Assembly (NCBI GenBank): GCA_018806915.1
Contig: JAGKQI010000048.1
Location: 744,001-808,000, forward strand
Direction: 5' to 3'
DNA length: 64,000 nt
From: Phytophthora colocasiae
Lineage: Eukaryota > Oomycota > Peronosporomycetes > Peronosporales > Peronosporaceae
Shown in pieces: positions 63,951 through 64,000 of the stretch; positions within the stretch are counted from its first letter, which is position 1; each line of letters begins with the position of its first letter. The notes beneath the pieces were generated by a model that was not told the origin of the DNA, did not search any database, and worked only from the letters and a program-made list of their open reading frames with translations. The position numbers and the translations under genes were made by a program.

Positions 63951-64000
63951 CATCTGCTGCACCACTCACAGGCATTGTAATTAATCCGTTGCGCTCAGTC

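Overview
The window looks like nuclear DNA of an oomycete, most likely Phytophthora or a close relative. The basis is the protein set (folate-biopterin (BT1) transporters in local copies, START plus FYVE-like zinc-finger proteins), the compact genes with few, 55-75 bp GT-AG introns, initiator-like motifs of the oomycete TCA-T-pyrimidine type just upstream of several start codons, and the mix of mobile elements (Copia, MULE, Crypton, Merlin, hAT, piggyBac-like, DIRS-like). The species cannot be named from the sequence alone. No rRNA, CRISPR array, operon or secreted RXLR-type effector gene was recognised.

Two blocks are gene-dense. Block 1 (0.8-17.5 kb) holds a BT1 transporter (-), an anoctamin/TMEM16-like membrane protein (+), a second BT1 transporter (-), a third BT1 transporter (+), an RNA-ligase-like nucleotidyltransferase (+), a LisH/CTLH/WD40 protein (-) and a START-FYVE protein (-). 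Block 2 (35.6-41.3 kb) holds a four-exon class I alpha-mannosidase (+), an AT-hook nuclear protein (-) and an amino-acid permease (-). Several coding starts were moved inward from the longest open frame because the longer frames begin with GTG or TTG, and an initiator-like motif or a good Kozak context sits just upstream of an internal ATG.

Between the blocks, a second START-FYVE gene (18.7-28.1 kb) has been broken by transposons. An 876-bp TA-flanked element sits in its middle. A 462-bp element with GGGGGGG-starting inverted repeats sits nearer its 5' end; that element carries a 6.8-kb Copia retrotransposon with identical LTRs, and the Copia carries a 992-bp Merlin element in its RNase H region. 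Target duplications are visible at every level. From 29.3 to 34.8 kb lie decayed cellular gene fragments (cyclin-like; post-SET, Tudor-like and RRM-like pieces) and a frameshifted MULE transposase.

From 41.9 kb to the end the window is almost entirely mobile: a second MULE, a Crypton with an intron, a second Crypton split by a nearly intact 1.5-kb Merlin, an 845-bp piggyBac-like element at TTAA, a decayed hAT, about 4.5 kb with nothing recognised, and a decayed DIRS-like retroelement (reverse transcriptase, RNase H, tyrosine recombinase) on the minus strand. I saw no clearly new defence or metabolic system. The most informative structure is the datable stack of nested insertions.
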